Both the position numbers and the translations under genes were made by a program. A DNA stretch of 64,000 nucleotides from Faecalicoccus pleomorphus DSM 20574 (GTDB lineage Bacteria; Bacillota_I; Bacilli_A; Erysipelotrichales; Erysipelotrichaceae), in contig NZ_ATUT01000008.1 in assembly GCF_000420345.1 (NCBI RefSeq), positions 1 through 64,000 of the forward strand, written 5' to 3'. How positions within the stretch are numbered: position 1 is the first letter of the stretch; every line of letters begins with the position of its first letter. Positions 43,384-52,841 of the stretch are shown one piece after another. Below the pieces are notes generated by a model. The model did not search any database. It was given only the letters and a program-made list of their open reading frames with translations, and had not been told where the DNA came from.

Positions 43384-44820
43384 CGTAAACTTATTATAAA
43401 ATTCCATACTTTCCAGAACGCTGGTATCTTCAATTGGATTATCATCCAAACGCAAGGCTTCTAATAGCTGTAAATCTTTTAGTGGTGTGACATCAGTGAT
43501 GTAATTGGCCTTTAGCGTCAAAGATCGCAAGAATTTCAAATGAGCAAGCGGTGTAAGATCCGTAATCGCATTGTGATCCAGTCGCAAATAGGAGATGAAA
43601 CCTAAATGCTCTAATGGTTTTAGGTCGGAAATCACATTGTTGTAGAGATCGACATTGCACAAATCCTCAAGATCCTTTAATGGTGTCAAATCTTTGACAT
43701 CGTTATTTTCCAGCGATAAGATCTGTAGCTGCTTCATGTCTTTTAGACATGTGATATCTTTGATTTCATTTCGTCCCACATTCAAGTTAACCATGTTCTT
43801 CATATTTTTCAATATGGAGATATCTTTGATTCGGTTTGTATAAAGATCCAGATAAACAAGCTTGGTAGCTTTTCTTAAAAATTTAATGTTTTCTAGCTGA
43901 CAGAATTGTGCTTTAAAGATTTCCAACGCTTCTACGGCTTTAAAACGATCCATATTCCTGATCTCGTTTTTAGAAACGTTCAGGCGTTTTAAGCCTTTCA
44001 TCTTATTTAAAAGTGTCAGATCTGTAAAGCCTGTCTGCTGCAGATGTAAAGATTCACAATGAATCAAATCTTTTAAGAAACCAAAATCATCGGCTTTATT
44101 AAACGCAATATTGATCGATGTCAAATTCGGGAATTCTTTTAAAACATCATAATTATGAATATATGGACAATTGGACAAGTTCAGGCGCTTTAAATTTTTC
44201 ATCATCATCAATGGTGAAATATCGCTCATCAAATTTGTAGATAGATCCAATTCTTCAATATTTTCCAAGTAAGAAAGATCCTGAATATTGAATAGACGCA
44301 TGCCAGCCATATGCAGTTTTTTCAACTTTTTCAAAGAACCTAAGATTGCAAAACTAAACGGTCCGTTTTCGGTATTGATATAAACTTCTTCCAGTTTCTT
44401 ACAACGTTCCAAATACTCCAGACTATCTACTTTGGCTCGTTCCAAATTCAAATATTCCAGATCGATCATGGCCGCAATACTGCTTATATCCATGGTATAT
44501 AATTTATTTCGACTCAAATTCAATCGTTTTAACTGTCGAAAACCGTGCAAAGCCTGCAGATCACGAAGCTGATTTCGAGATACATCCAAAACTTCCAGGT
44601 TTCTCAAGTCACGGATCGGATCCAACTCTTCCAGCAGGTTATTAGAAACATTGAGTACAACGAGATTTTCGGCGTATTCCAATCCTTCCAGGCTTTTTAT
44701 TTCATAATCCGGCGCTTCCAGATGGGTCAGCTCTAACATAATTTCCGGTGTTAAATCTTCTTCTTTTACACGCAAAGTACGTGCGGTTACTTGTCGTAAT
44801 ACATCATCCTTGATCAACAT
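43378..44820 (-). CDS. Leucine-rich repeat protein without signal peptide (480 aa)
   Basis: A cytoplasmic-looking protein built of about 17 SDS22-like leucine-rich repeats of about 22 residues (examples: NLVVLNVSNNLLEELDPI, LKRLNLSRNKLYTMD, CNVDLYNNVISDLKPL, LRSLTLKANYITDVTPL). The N-terminal cap (residues 1-40) is helical. There is no signal peptide, anchor or membrane helix, so an internalin-type surface role is not supported; protein-protein interaction inside the cell is more likely. The ribosome site GAGAGGG and the own promoter suggest a single-gene unit. Confidence 0.82.
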   Translation of the reverse strand: MLIKDDVLRQVTARTLRVKEEDLTPEIMLELTHLEAPDYEIKSLEGLEYAENLVVLNVSNNLLEELDPIRDLRNLEVLDVSRNQLRDLQALHGFRQLKRLNLSRNKLYTMDISSIAAMIDLEYLNLERAKVDSLEYLERCKKLEEVYINTENGPFSFAILGSLKKLKKLHMAGMRLFNIQDLSYLENIEELDLSTNLMSDISPLMMMKNLKRLNLSNCPYIHNYDVLKEFPNLTSINIAFNKADDFGFLKDLIHCESLHLQQTGFTDLTLLNKMKGLKRLNVSKNEIRNMDRFKAVEALEIFKAQFCQLENIKFLRKATKLVYLDLYTNRIKDISILKNMKNMVNLNVGRNEIKDITCLKDMKQLQILSLENNDVKDLTPLKDLEDLCNVDLYNNVISDLKPLEHLGFISYLRLDHNAITDLTPLAHLKFLRSLTLKANYITDVTPLKDLQLLEALRLDDNPIEDTSVLESMEFYNKFTD

Positions 44821-44974
44821 ACTAAAACCCTCTCAATCTGTCACTTTAATAATACAACAAAACAAAGAAGATATGCTATCAAAAACAAAGAAAATCCACT
44901 TTCCTTACCGAATTTTTACATTCATAAATCCATTGTATCCAGCTCTGTACAAAAGCCGTTGTCCCCTTTAAAAA

Positions 44975-45003
44975 TGGACAAATTGGTCTAAAAGTGTTAC
45001 AAT
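44975..45003 (+). promoter_or_regulatory. Promoter and leader of the cold-shock gene
   Basis: TGGACA (44975-44980), 17-nt spacer, TACAAT (44998-45003). A leader of about 90 nt follows before the ATG at 45099. It contains short inverted pieces (AATCAC with GTGATT; GTATG with CATAC) and could fold as a temperature-responsive structure, as in other csp genes. Confidence 0.45.
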
Positions 45004-45098
45004 GAAACCGGTTAATCACAATATCGTCTTGAGTGATTGCGAGTATGAATACGGCATACCCCAGTTAACAACAGAAGATAGTGATTCAGGAGGTATTC

Positions 45099-45314
45099 AT
45101 GAACACAGGTAAAGTAAAATGGTTTAATGCCGAAAAAGGGTATGGATTCATCACCGGTGAAGATGGAAAAGACGTTTTCGTTCATTACTCATCAATCAAC
45201 GCTGAAGGATTTAAAACTCTTGACGAGGGTCAGACAGTTACTTACGACATCATCGAAAGCGACCGTGGAAAACAAGCCAGTAATGTAACTGTTGCAGAAG
45301 ACAACGCTGAATAG
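45099..45314 (+). CDS. Cold-shock protein (CspA family)
   Basis: A 71-aa OB-fold RNA chaperone. RNP1-like KGYGFIT and RNP2-like VFVHYSS motifs are present, and the length is typical. Start ATG 45099 has CAGGAGG upstream. The long leader is a feature of csp genes. Confidence 0.95.
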   Translation: MNTGKVKWFNAEKGYGFITGEDGKDVFVHYSSINAEGFKTLDEGQTVTYDIIESDRGKQASNVTVAEDNAE

Positions 45315-45322
45315 TCTTGTCT

Positions 45323-45350
45323 AAAAAAGCGCACACGGTGCGTTTTTTTT
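45323..45350 (+). terminator. Terminator of the cold-shock gene
   Basis: CGCAC, loop ACG, GTGCG, then TTTTTTTT. It ends 27 nt before the start of the YqeK-like gene. Confidence 0.85.
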
Positions 45351-45365
45351 ATGTTTTCAATAGTG

Positions 45366-45371
45366 TATAAT
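45366..45371 (+). promoter_or_regulatory. Candidate -10 element of a leaderless yqeK-like mRNA
   Basis: TATAAT ends 6 nt before the ATG at 45378. No Shine-Dalgarno sequence lies between. Together with the terminator immediately upstream this suggests leaderless transcription. Confidence 0.45.
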
Positions 45372-45377
45372 AGAAAC

Positions 45378-45848
45378 ATGGAACTACAACGATATGAAAA
45401 GGCAAAAGCCTATGTATATGAACAGTTTGCCAAGATCAACAATGAGCCTTTACGGATCGCAGCTTTGACTCATACCGCCATGGTCGATTCTTGTATCACC
45501 TTATTGGCAATCTCCAGAAGCAGTGCTTTGGAAAAGGCTAAAATTGCCGCTTTATTTCATGATTATGCACAATATATCGACAATTGTGCTCATAGTGAAC
45601 ACGCAAGACTTTCCAGTCTGCACGCCCACCAATATTTAACCCAAGCCAAGGAGTTTAAGGTGTATGAGGTTGATGATATTTGTTTTGCGATTGCCCAACA
45701 TTCCAAAAAGGAGATTTTTGACTCTCCTTTATGCGAATTATTAAAAGATGCCGATATTCTGGCTCGTTTTCTGGAAGATCCCAACAAACCATTGACCGGC
45801 ATCGCCCGCCAGCGACTGATTGATGCACTGGCCGATATCAATAACTAA
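45378..45848 (+). CDS. HD-domain hydrolase, YqeK-like (bis(5'-nucleosyl)-tetraphosphatase type)
   Basis: A 156-aa HD-domain protein. The metal motif LFHDYAQYID is near residue 58, with the N-terminal ALTHTAMV His and HSKKEIF further on, and the C-terminal LLKDADILARFLED. YqeK-type proteins hydrolyse Ap4A. ATG 45378 is favoured because the in-frame ATG 45351 has no ribosome site and sits in the T-run of the terminator. Its last codons overlap the convergent 349-aa gene by 4 nt. Confidence 0.82.
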   Translation: MELQRYEKAKAYVYEQFAKINNEPLRIAALTHTAMVDSCITLLAISRSSALEKAKIAALFHDYAQYIDNCAHSEHARLSSLHAHQYLTQAKEFKVYEVDDICFAIAQHSKKEIFDSPLCELLKDADILARFLEDPNKPLTGIARQRLIDALADINN

Positions 45849-46894
45849 AACTTTTGAACATGCAGCTTTACTTTTGAATCCAGCTGCTTTTTTATTTGGC
45901 CTAATATGCTTTGAAAACGATGAACATCAAAAACGATGCAATCAATATACGAATAGCTTTTACCGATGGCGCCTCCTATCACGCGGGCACATTCGCTCTT
46001 TTGGAAGGCCTGATCAAACTGTTTTGAAAGCTCCTGACGAAATAATGCATCCTCACGAGTATTGAAAAGATTGTTATAGTAGATATAATCAAATTCGCCC
46101 TGCTTGACCTCCAGATCTTTGAGCACATCAGTTTTCTCCTCCAACGTTTCTTCGATCAGTAAAGGATGGGTCGTAAAAATAAATTTCATATCCTTGCGCA
46201 ATGCATCATGGGCAAAATCTTGTACCGGTTGAAAAACACTGTAAATCTCTAACGGTGACTGGTATGTCTTCCAACCCTTTGTTTCGACATGATCCATCAA
46301 TTTCTCATAAGCATCCACCAAGTTACAAAACGATTCATCCATTTTAGGGGCATCCAAAAAGTCAACGCTGCCGATATAGGCTTCATAAGCACACTGCCCT
46401 AAAGCTAACTCCAACAAATACATGGACATTTCTTTTTTATTTTCGGTATTCGTGATCAAAGAAAAACCAGGACAATAGACTTCGCAGTGCCAGGATTGTT
46501 GTGTTTCATCTGCCGTATAAAACAACATAAAATCAGTTAAGGTATAAATTTGATCTTTGATCTGCACCTGTGCCTGGATGGCTTTTTGTGATAAAGGCGG
46601 CAAACAGGCATTTAAGATCCACGATTTTTTGATGGCTTTCGGAGCCATTTGACAAACCATGGCCGCCAGATACTGTGTCGTCTTGTTGGGGCCGGTATCC
46701 CATGTCAGTTCATAATCACCATACGCATTATCCACAAAGAAATGGCAGCCAAAGCTTTCATAGGCATAGCTATCGAGTGGCTCCACCAGTTTCATACATT
46801 CTTCATAGTTTTCACGATTTAATAAATCTCGAATGGAATGTTCCACTTTTTCAAATTCTTTCCAGAACTCTATTGCGTTTTTTCGTGCACTCAT
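45845..46894 (-). CDS. Protein of unknown function (349 aa)
   Basis: A soluble-looking protein with no signal peptide or membrane helix. Recognisable but unassigned segments are SYAYESFGCHFFVDNAYGDY, LTWDTGPNKTTQYLAAMV and IYYNNLFNTREDALFRQE. ATG 46894 (AGGAGAATATC upstream) overlaps the SGNH gene stop by 4 nt, so it is the last gene of the long suf operon. Its link to iron-sulfur assembly is positional only. Confidence 0.75.
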   Translation of the reverse strand: MSARKNAIEFWKEFEKVEHSIRDLLNRENYEECMKLVEPLDSYAYESFGCHFFVDNAYGDYELTWDTGPNKTTQYLAAMVCQMAPKAIKKSWILNACLPPLSQKAIQAQVQIKDQIYTLTDFMLFYTADETQQSWHCEVYCPGFSLITNTENKKEMSMYLLELALGQCAYEAYIGSVDFLDAPKMDESFCNLVDAYEKLMDHVETKGWKTYQSPLEIYSVFQPVQDFAHDALRKDMKFIFTTHPLLIEETLEEKTDVLKDLEVKQGEFDYIYYNNLFNTREDALFRQELSKQFDQAFQKSECARVIGGAIGKSYSYIDCIVFDVHRFQSILGQIKKQLDSKVKLHVQKF

Positions 46895-47526
46895 CGATAT
46901 TCTCCTAACTTTTTGATCAGCTTTTCGGCAACCTGACAATGCCCTTCTTCATCCAAATGAATGGCATCCAGTTTACCGGCTCGTATGTCCTCCAAGTCTA
47001 AAAAATCACATTGCCATTTATCGGCCATCTTTTTTAAAGGCATGGCAGACTGCTCTAACATTTCATACCCCTCTTGCCCAAAATGGATTCTGGTACGCGT
47101 ACAGGAAGCATATTCTTTATGCAGTTTCGGTGGCGTTACCATTAAGAAACGAGGTGTTTGAATAGAACGTTTAAAGTTATCCGGATCCATAGCTTCATGC
47201 ATAAAGAGATCCATTCCCTTTTCCAGGGATGTTAAGGCATTGGTTCCATAGGCTCTTTTGGCATCATTGGTTCCCAAAAGAATGACGACCAGATCTAAAG
47301 GCTCATGTGTTTTTAAGACCATGGAAATGGTTTTAGAACCGTTTCTTTCTTCCAGACTGTAAGGATCACTGTGACAAAGTGTACGTCCGCAAAGTCCTTC
47401 TTCCAGAATTTCATCTTCCGGAAATGCTTTTTGAATCTGTTTGGTAAAACGATTCGCATAGCGCATCCCTGTATGTGTATTATATCCCCATGTATTACTG
47501 TCTCCATAAAATAAGATTCGCATCAT
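46891..47526 (-). CDS. SGNH/GDSL-type esterase
   Basis: A 211-aa hydrolase. The block I motif GDSNTWGYN (Ser nucleophile) is near residue 10, followed by LCGRTL, LLGTNDAK and the C-terminal LDLEDIRAGKLDAIHLDEEGHC with the catalytic Asp-His pair in DAIHLDEEGH. ATG 47526 or the adjacent ATG 47523 is preceded by GGAGG. The substrate is unknown; it overlaps the 5-formyl-THF cyclo-ligase gene by 4 nt. Confidence 0.88.
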   Translation of the reverse strand: MMRILFYGDSNTWGYNTHTGMRYANRFTKQIQKAFPEDEILEEGLCGRTLCHSDPYSLEERNGSKTISMVLKTHEPLDLVVILLGTNDAKRAYGTNALTSLEKGMDLFMHEAMDPDNFKRSIQTPRFLMVTPPKLHKEYASCTRTRIHFGQEGYEMLEQSAMPLKKMADKWQCDFLDLEDIRAGKLDAIHLDEEGHCQVAEKLIKKLGEYR

Positions 47527-48035
47527 TCTTTCCTCCAAAGCTTTGATTCTGTAATCAAAATATCCATATCTATATCATGTGGCTGCGATTCAAATTCTTC
47601 TTCCTGTACATCAAAGGCTACCCCGATCTTCAATGCGTTTGTCTTTTGCAGATAGCGATCATAATAACCTTTTCCATAGCCTTTTCGATGCAATCCGCAA
47701 AAGCTGACCATAGGTACGATGATTACATCTAGATTATTGGGATCACATGCCTTTCCTACAGGCTCTTGGGTCTGAAAAGACCCTTGAACCAGATTTCCTG
47801 TATATGGTATAAATTCCAATTCATAATTCTCAATCATTTTCGGTAAATAGACAGTTCCACTTTCTAAGCAGATATCAAATATGTTTACTTCTCCCTTGAT
47901 CGGTACATAAGCAGCGATATTTCCTTTTAAAAAAGGCAAGAGCTTTTCGACTATTGCCTTTTCTTTCTTTTCTCTTTGTTCCCATGAAAGACTTTTTCGT
48001 CTTTCAATACATTCTTTTCTACCCAATGGAATCAC
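47523..48035 (-). CDS. 5-formyltetrahydrofolate cyclo-ligase
   Basis: A 170-aa enzyme of the 5-FTHF cyclo-ligase family, which converts 5-formyl-THF to 5,10-methenyl-THF. Motifs include [21 protein letters not shown] (shown in part as [14 protein letters not shown]), with the ATP-binding and folate-binding residues at usual positions. The gene overlaps sufB by 17 nt and the SGNH gene by 4 nt. Confidence 0.92.
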   Translation of the reverse strand: MIPLGRKECIERRKSLSWEQREKKEKAIVEKLLPFLKGNIAAYVPIKGEVNIFDICLESGTVYLPKMIENYELEFIPYTGNLVQGSFQTQEPVGKACDPNNLDVIIVPMVSFCGLHRKGYGKGYYDRYLQKTNALKIGVAFDVQEEEFESQPHDIDMDILITESKLWRKE

Positions 48036-49422
48036 TCATATCCAGCTTTAACATCTGATTGAGTTCGACCGCATATTCCATCGGTAATTCTCGGGTGAAT
48101 GGTTCTAAGAATCCCATAACTATCATTTCCGTAGCCTGTGCCCGGGAAAGTCCACGACTCATCAAATAGAAAAGCTGTTCTTCCGAAATATTAGAGACTG
48201 TAGCCTCATGCTCGATCTGTGAAGTATCATTTTGAGAAAAGTTTAAAGGAATCGTATCACTGCGTGACAGTTTATCTAAAATAAGGGTGTCACATTCCAC
48301 TTTGCTTTTGGCATACTGCGCATTTTTGGAATGTTTGACCCAGCCGCGATAATTCACTTCCCCACCCTGGCGAGCCACAGATTTTGAAATGATCGTACTG
48401 GTCGTATGTGGAGCCAGATGAATCATCTTGCTGCCGGCATCCTGCTTCTGTCCTTTGCTGCCAACGGCAATCGAAACTGTCGTACCTTTGGCATAAGGTT
48501 CTGCCAAAATACAAGCTGGATACTTCATATTGATATGCGAACCGATATTTCCATCGATCCATTCCATATGTCCGTTTTCAAATACCTTGGCGCGTTTGGT
48601 CACAAGATTGATGATATTGTTGGACCAGTTTTGTACTGTGCTGTATCGACACTTGGCATTTTTATGTACAAAGATCTCAACAACAGCGGCATGTAAAGAA
48701 TCTTTCGAATAGACCGGTGCTGTACAACCTTCCACATAATGGACATCCGCACCTTCATCCACGATAATCAAGGTACGCTCAAACTGTCCCATGCTCATCG
48801 AATTGATTCGGAAATAAGACTGTAGCGGCTTATCTAAGGATACTCCCTTTGGCACATAGATGAAAGAACCACCAGACCATACGGCTGTATTCAAAGCTGC
48901 ATATTTATTATCAGTATAAGGAACGATCTTTCCAAAGTACTTTTTGAAAAGCTCTGGACATTCACGCAATGCGGTATCGGTATCAAAGAACAATACACCT
49001 TTTTCCTCCACCTCTTCCAACATATTGTGATATACAACTTCGCTTTCATACTGAGTGCTGACACCGGCCAAAAACTTTTGTTCCGCTTCCGGAATTCCCA
49101 GTTTATCAAAGGTATTACGGATCGTATCCGGTACTTCATCCCAAGATTGTTCCTGCTTTTCACTGGGTTTGATATAGTACGTATAGTCATTAAAATCAAT
49201 TTGGCTTAAATCCGGTCCCCATTTTGGATTCTTTTGTTCCACAAAAGAATGGTATGCTTTCAATCGAAGCTCCAACATCCATTCAGGTTCTTTCTTGATC
49301 TTGGAGATCGTGCGAACGACCTCTTCATTTAATCCTTTTTGTGTCTTGAATACACTGGTATCTTCATCATGAAAGCCATATTCATATTCATTGGATAAAT
49401 TTAACTCTTTTTCTTCTGGCAT
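48019..49422 (-). CDS. sufB: Fe-S cluster assembly scaffold SufB
   Basis: A 467-aa SufB protein of the SufBCD complex. Conserved segments include [20 protein letters not shown] (in part [16 protein letters not shown]), the Glu/Cys-rich [23 protein letters not shown] and the C-terminal [17 protein letters not shown]. It overlaps sufU by one base of the TAATG junction. Length is usual. It completes the operon order sufC-sufD-sufS-sufU-sufB. Confidence 0.95.
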   Translation of the reverse strand: MPEEKELNLSNEYEYGFHDEDTSVFKTQKGLNEEVVRTISKIKKEPEWMLELRLKAYHSFVEQKNPKWGPDLSQIDFNDYTYYIKPSEKQEQSWDEVPDTIRNTFDKLGIPEAEQKFLAGVSTQYESEVVYHNMLEEVEEKGVLFFDTDTALRECPELFKKYFGKIVPYTDNKYAALNTAVWSGGSFIYVPKGVSLDKPLQSYFRINSMSMGQFERTLIIVDEGADVHYVEGCTAPVYSKDSLHAAVVEIFVHKNAKCRYSTVQNWSNNIINLVTKRAKVFENGHMEWIDGNIGSHINMKYPACILAEPYAKGTTVSIAVGSKGQKQDAGSKMIHLAPHTTSTIISKSVARQGGEVNYRGWVKHSKNAQYAKSKVECDTLILDKLSRSDTIPLNFSQNDTSQIEHEATVSNISEEQLFYLMSRGLSRAQATEMIVMGFLEPFTRELPMEYAVELNQMLKLDMSDSIG

Positions 49423-49859
49423 TATTGACCTTCACTTTCTTTGATCATATCACGCAATGCTTTCCAGCCAATCGTTGCACAATTGATACGATTGGCCTGC
49501 TTGCCTACATTTTGAAACGCAACGGCTTCTTCCAAAAGATCTTCATCATACTCTTTCTGATCCACCATGGCAAAATAATTCTGAATGATCTCCATGGCTT
49601 CTTCTTTTGTCTTTCCTTTGACCAGTTCACTCATAATGCTTGTGCTGGCTGTAGAAATCGTGCAGGCTTCCCCATCAAAACGCACATCTTCAATGCGATT
49701 GCCATTAAATTTTGCTTGTACGGTAATATCATCGATACAAGAATCACTGGCCATATGACGAGAATGATATCCTTCTTCCTTTGTCAGTTCATGATTTCTG
49801 GGATATTGGTAATGATCCATGATAATATCTCTTAACAAATTTGGATCGATCTCACTCAT
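49422..49859 (-). CDS. sufU: Fe-S assembly sulfur relay protein SufU
   Basis: A 145-aa SufU protein of the IscU fold that relays sulfur from SufS. Zinc-ligand cysteines lie in [16 protein letters not shown] and [13 protein letters not shown]. The family spacing fits. The ribosome site GAGGAGG precedes ATG 49859. Confidence 0.93.
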   Translation of the reverse strand: MSEIDPNLLRDIIMDHYQYPRNHELTKEEGYHSRHMASDSCIDDITVQAKFNGNRIEDVRFDGEACTISTASTSIMSELVKGKTKEEAMEIIQNYFAMVDQKEYDEDLLEEAVAFQNVGKQANRINCATIGWKALRDMIKESEGQ

Positions 49860-49872
49860 GTTTCATCCTCCT

Positions 49873-51114
49873 CTAAAAAAATATATTGATACAGTTTTCT
49901 AATGTTGCTTCCTGTAAAGCAGCAACCAACTGATCGATTTCTTCTTTTTTGTTATAAAAGTAAAAGCTGGCACGGCAAGTACCACTGACCTTTAATACAT
50001 CCACTAACATCTTGGCACAATGTGTACCGGAGCGTACCGCAATTCCTTTGGTGTTCAAAAAGCTGGCCACATCCTGAGCCGGAATCATCTGTCCCTGATC
50101 AAAAACATTAAAGGTACAGATTCCACTTTGTGCGTTTTCGTTATAAAGATGAATTGTTTTCAGTTCTTTAACCTTCTGTACAAAATACGATTTTAATTCC
50201 AGTTCGTAAGCATGAATTGCCTCTTTGCCGATAGCCTGAATATAATCAATGGCAGCCCCTAAGCCAAGCACCCCTTCAATAGGCTGTGTTCCGCTTTCAT
50301 ATTTTAAAGGTGTTTCCTTTAAAATCAAATCACCACAGCTGTTAAAGCGAGCATTGCTTTCACCACCATAATAAATAGGCTCCAGTTTATCCAACAAAGC
50401 TTTTTTGCCATAGAGTACCCCGACACCGGTCGGTCCACACATTTTATGCGCACTGAACACAAAAAAATCAACATCCAAATCTTGTACATCGATATCAATA
50501 TGCGGTGTGCTCTGGGCACCATCGACTACGACAAGCATATCATTTTGATGAGCGATTTTCGCAATTTCCTTGACGGGTGCTTCAAAACCCAAAACATTCG
50601 ATACTTGTGCCAGACAAACGACTTTTACATTTTCATGAACAGCCTTTTTAAAGTTTTCAACCGTGATCTTGCCTTCTTCATCTAAAGGAATATATTCGAT
50701 CTTACATCCCTTTTGTTTTGCAGCCTGCATCCACGGCAGAATACTGCTGGCATGCTCACTTTCATCACTTAAGATCACATCACCCGGCTTCAACAACTGC
50801 TGACAAACCATCAGGGCTACCTGGTTTAACCCTTCAGAACTGCCGGAATTAAAGATGATTTCTTTGGAAGAAGTAGCGTGTAAATAATCCGCAACCTTCT
50901 TTCGACAACCTTCATACGCCGCATCGACTTGAGCGCTCATCTCATAATCGCCACGATGAGCATTGGCTCCTAAATACGTATAATAATTGACAACCGCATC
51001 GATCACCGGCTGTGGCTTTAATGTCGTTGCTCCATTATCCAGATAGACTAATGGTTTATCGGACATCGTCCTGGACAGAATGGGAAAATCTTTACGAATT
51101 CTTTCCGTGTCCAT
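49873..51114 (-). CDS. sufS: Cysteine desulfurase SufS
   Basis: A 413-aa PLP enzyme supplying sulfur. Motifs: YLDNGATTLKP near the start, the PLP lysine in VFSAHKMCGPTGVG, and the active cysteine in RSGTHCAKM. ATG 51114 is chosen because AAGGTGG lies upstream within sufD; a longer reading frame overlaps sufD more. It starts 22 nt inside the sufD end. Confidence 0.94.
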   Translation of the reverse strand: MDTERIRKDFPILSRTMSDKPLVYLDNGATTLKPQPVIDAVVNYYTYLGANAHRGDYEMSAQVDAAYEGCRKKVADYLHATSSKEIIFNSGSSEGLNQVALMVCQQLLKPGDVILSDESEHASSILPWMQAAKQKGCKIEYIPLDEEGKITVENFKKAVHENVKVVCLAQVSNVLGFEAPVKEIAKIAHQNDMLVVVDGAQSTPHIDIDVQDLDVDFFVFSAHKMCGPTGVGVLYGKKALLDKLEPIYYGGESNARFNSCGDLILKETPLKYESGTQPIEGVLGLGAAIDYIQAIGKEAIHAYELELKSYFVQKVKELKTIHLYNENAQSGICTFNVFDQGQMIPAQDVASFLNTKGIAVRSGTHCAKMLVDVLKVSGTCRASFYFYNKKEEIDQLVAALQEATLENCINIFF

Positions 51115-51892
51115 ATAATCCCACCTTGCTTTCCATTTCTTCACGCATCTTTTCTTTGGTTGCTTCATCACTGACCAGCTCCAGAATCGGCAACAGATAC
51201 CCGATACTTAAAAGGCCCATAGCCTGACGCTGTGAAAGTCCGCGTGATTTTAGATAGTATAACTGTTCTTCGTCCGGTTGTCCGATCGTTTGAGCATGAG
51301 ATGCCTTGACGTCATTTTCATCAATCAACAATAACGGTATGACTTGCGCTTTATGATCTTTTCCCAATGTCAAGACACGTGTTGTCTGATGCGATTGTGA
51401 TCCGTAACATCCCTTTTGAATATTACCATTGGCCACCATTTCATAATGTGCACGATCGAAAAGTACAGAGAAATTTTCCATATAACCAAATGTATGTGGC
51501 GCTTCATGAAGAATTTCAATATCGTTTAACTTTGAAGTGTCCACTTGTCCCAATTGAGCGCTCATCAATTTGATATCAGCGCCAGACTCTTTTAAAAACG
51601 CCTTTTGTTTAAACGTTACGTCACTTTCTTCCATGTCCAGAAAGCCAATTTTACTCTTGGCATCTTTTTTTACCTCTACTTCCAGATCAACAGAAAGTGT
51701 CGAGGCACTCTGATTATATAAAAGGATCTTAGATTGACTGTCGGTTTCCAGCTTTAGATGCAGCTTTAAGCTGGAAATCCCTTTGCGAAGGACCATTAGT
51801 AACGAACCGGTTTTCTGAATCGTGATCGTGGCTATTTCATCCTGATCAAAATAAATCGTTTCGTTAAATTCCTTTTCATAAACCTTTTCCAT
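51092..51892 (-). CDS. sufD: Fe-S assembly protein SufD (short form)
   Basis: A 266-aa SufD-like protein that forms the scaffold with SufB and SufC. The C-terminal motif SRGLSQRQAMGLLSIGYLLPI is recognisable (as KSRGLSQRQAMGLLSIGY), as is KASHAQTIGQPDEEQLYYL. It is shorter than the roughly 430-aa SufD of many bacteria and lacks most of the N-terminal part, a form common in low-GC Firmicutes. It starts 2 nt after sufC. Confidence 0.9.
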   Translation of the reverse strand: MEKVYEKEFNETIYFDQDEIATITIQKTGSLLMVLRKGISSLKLHLKLETDSQSKILLYNQSASTLSVDLEVEVKKDAKSKIGFLDMEESDVTFKQKAFLKESGADIKLMSAQLGQVDTSKLNDIEILHEAPHTFGYMENFSVLFDRAHYEMVANGNIQKGCYGSQSHQTTRVLTLGKDHKAQVIPLLLIDENDVKASHAQTIGQPDEEQLYYLKSRGLSQRQAMGLLSIGYLLPILELVSDEATKEKMREEMESKVGLYGHGKNS

Positions 51893-51894
51893 AA

Positions 51895-52710
51895 TTATCC
51901 TCTTTTAGCTCCGCAAAGCCCGATACTGGTAGGTCGTTTTTTTGTTTCTTCCTTTCTGGCGGATACATGGTATTCTGTTTCCAGCCATTCATATCCTTCT
52001 TTGTCAATCTTATCAATCAGCTCTTGATCGCCCGATACAACGATTTGTCCATCGACTAAGACATGCGCATGAGTCGGATGCAGATATTCGTAAAAGCGGG
52101 CGTAGTGAGATACGACCAAAAGCCCCATATCTGTTTCTTTCTGGCATTGATTGATGGCTTCACTTACGATCTTTAACGCATCCACATCCAAACCGGAATC
52201 GATTTCATCCAGCATGGCAATGGATGGCTTTAACATCATCATCTGTACGATCTCATTTCGTTTCTTTTCACCACCGGAAAAACCATCGTTTAAGAAACGA
52301 TGTGCCAAATCCGGCTTCATTTCCAACTGCTGAATAGCTTTATCCATCTCCTTGATGAACTTAAATAAACTGATTGGCTTTTCCTGACGAGCATTGATAC
52401 AGGAACGCAGGAAGTCCGAATTGGTCACACCGCTGATTTCACTGGGATACTGCATCCCTAAAAACAAACCGGCTTTGCTTCTTTCATCCACTTCCATTGC
52501 CAAAACATCCTGTCCATCAAGTTTAATAGAACCCTGTGTAACGGTATATTTTGGATTTCCCATAATGGCAGCCAACAGTGTACTTTTACCATTTCCGTTT
52601 GGTCCCATCAGAGCATGACGCTCCCCGGAGCGAATCGTCAGATTCAGTCCTTTTAATATTTCTTTATCTTCTACAGATACATGTAAGTCTTTAATAACGA
52701 GTTCTGTCAT
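51895..52710 (-). CDS. sufC: Fe-S assembly ATPase SufC
   Basis: A 271-aa ABC ATPase. Walker A GPNGNGKSTLLA, signature FSGGEKKRNEI, Walker B AMLDEIDSGLD and H-loop VVSHYARFY are present. It is the first gene of the suf operon, about 25 nt after the promoter. It energises the SufBCD complex. Confidence 0.95.
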   Translation of the reverse strand: MTELVIKDLHVSVEDKEILKGLNLTIRSGERHALMGPNGNGKSTLLAAIMGNPKYTVTQGSIKLDGQDVLAMEVDERSKAGLFLGMQYPSEISGVTNSDFLRSCINARQEKPISLFKFIKEMDKAIQQLEMKPDLAHRFLNDGFSGGEKKRNEIVQMMMLKPSIAMLDEIDSGLDVDALKIVSEAINQCQKETDMGLLVVSHYARFYEYLHPTHAHVLVDGQIVVSGDQELIDKIDKEGYEWLETEYHVSARKEETKKRPTSIGLCGAKRG

Positions 52711-52733
52711 ATCTATTCCTCTTTTCCGGTACT

Positions 52734-52762
52734 ATAGTAACAAAAAAGGTTATAAATCTCAA
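52734..52762 (-). promoter_or_regulatory. Promoter of the suf operon
   Basis: Minus strand TTGAGA (52762-52757), 17-nt spacer, TACTAT (52739-52734). It drives a single transcript through the 349-aa gene; no other promoter or terminator is visible inside. Confidence 0.6.
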
Positions 52763-52784
52763 TTCAGACGATTATGAAGATTCA

Positions 52785-52813
52785 TTGCTTTTTCAATCGA
52801 TATTGGCTATAAT
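52785..52813 (+). promoter_or_regulatory. Promoter of the foldase pair
   Basis: TTGCTT (52785-52790), 17-nt spacer, TATAAT (52808-52813), 28 nt before the start codon. It diverges from the suf promoter. Confidence 0.65.
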
Positions 52814-52841
52814 TGAGAAAGATTTTTAAAGGAGGATTACA

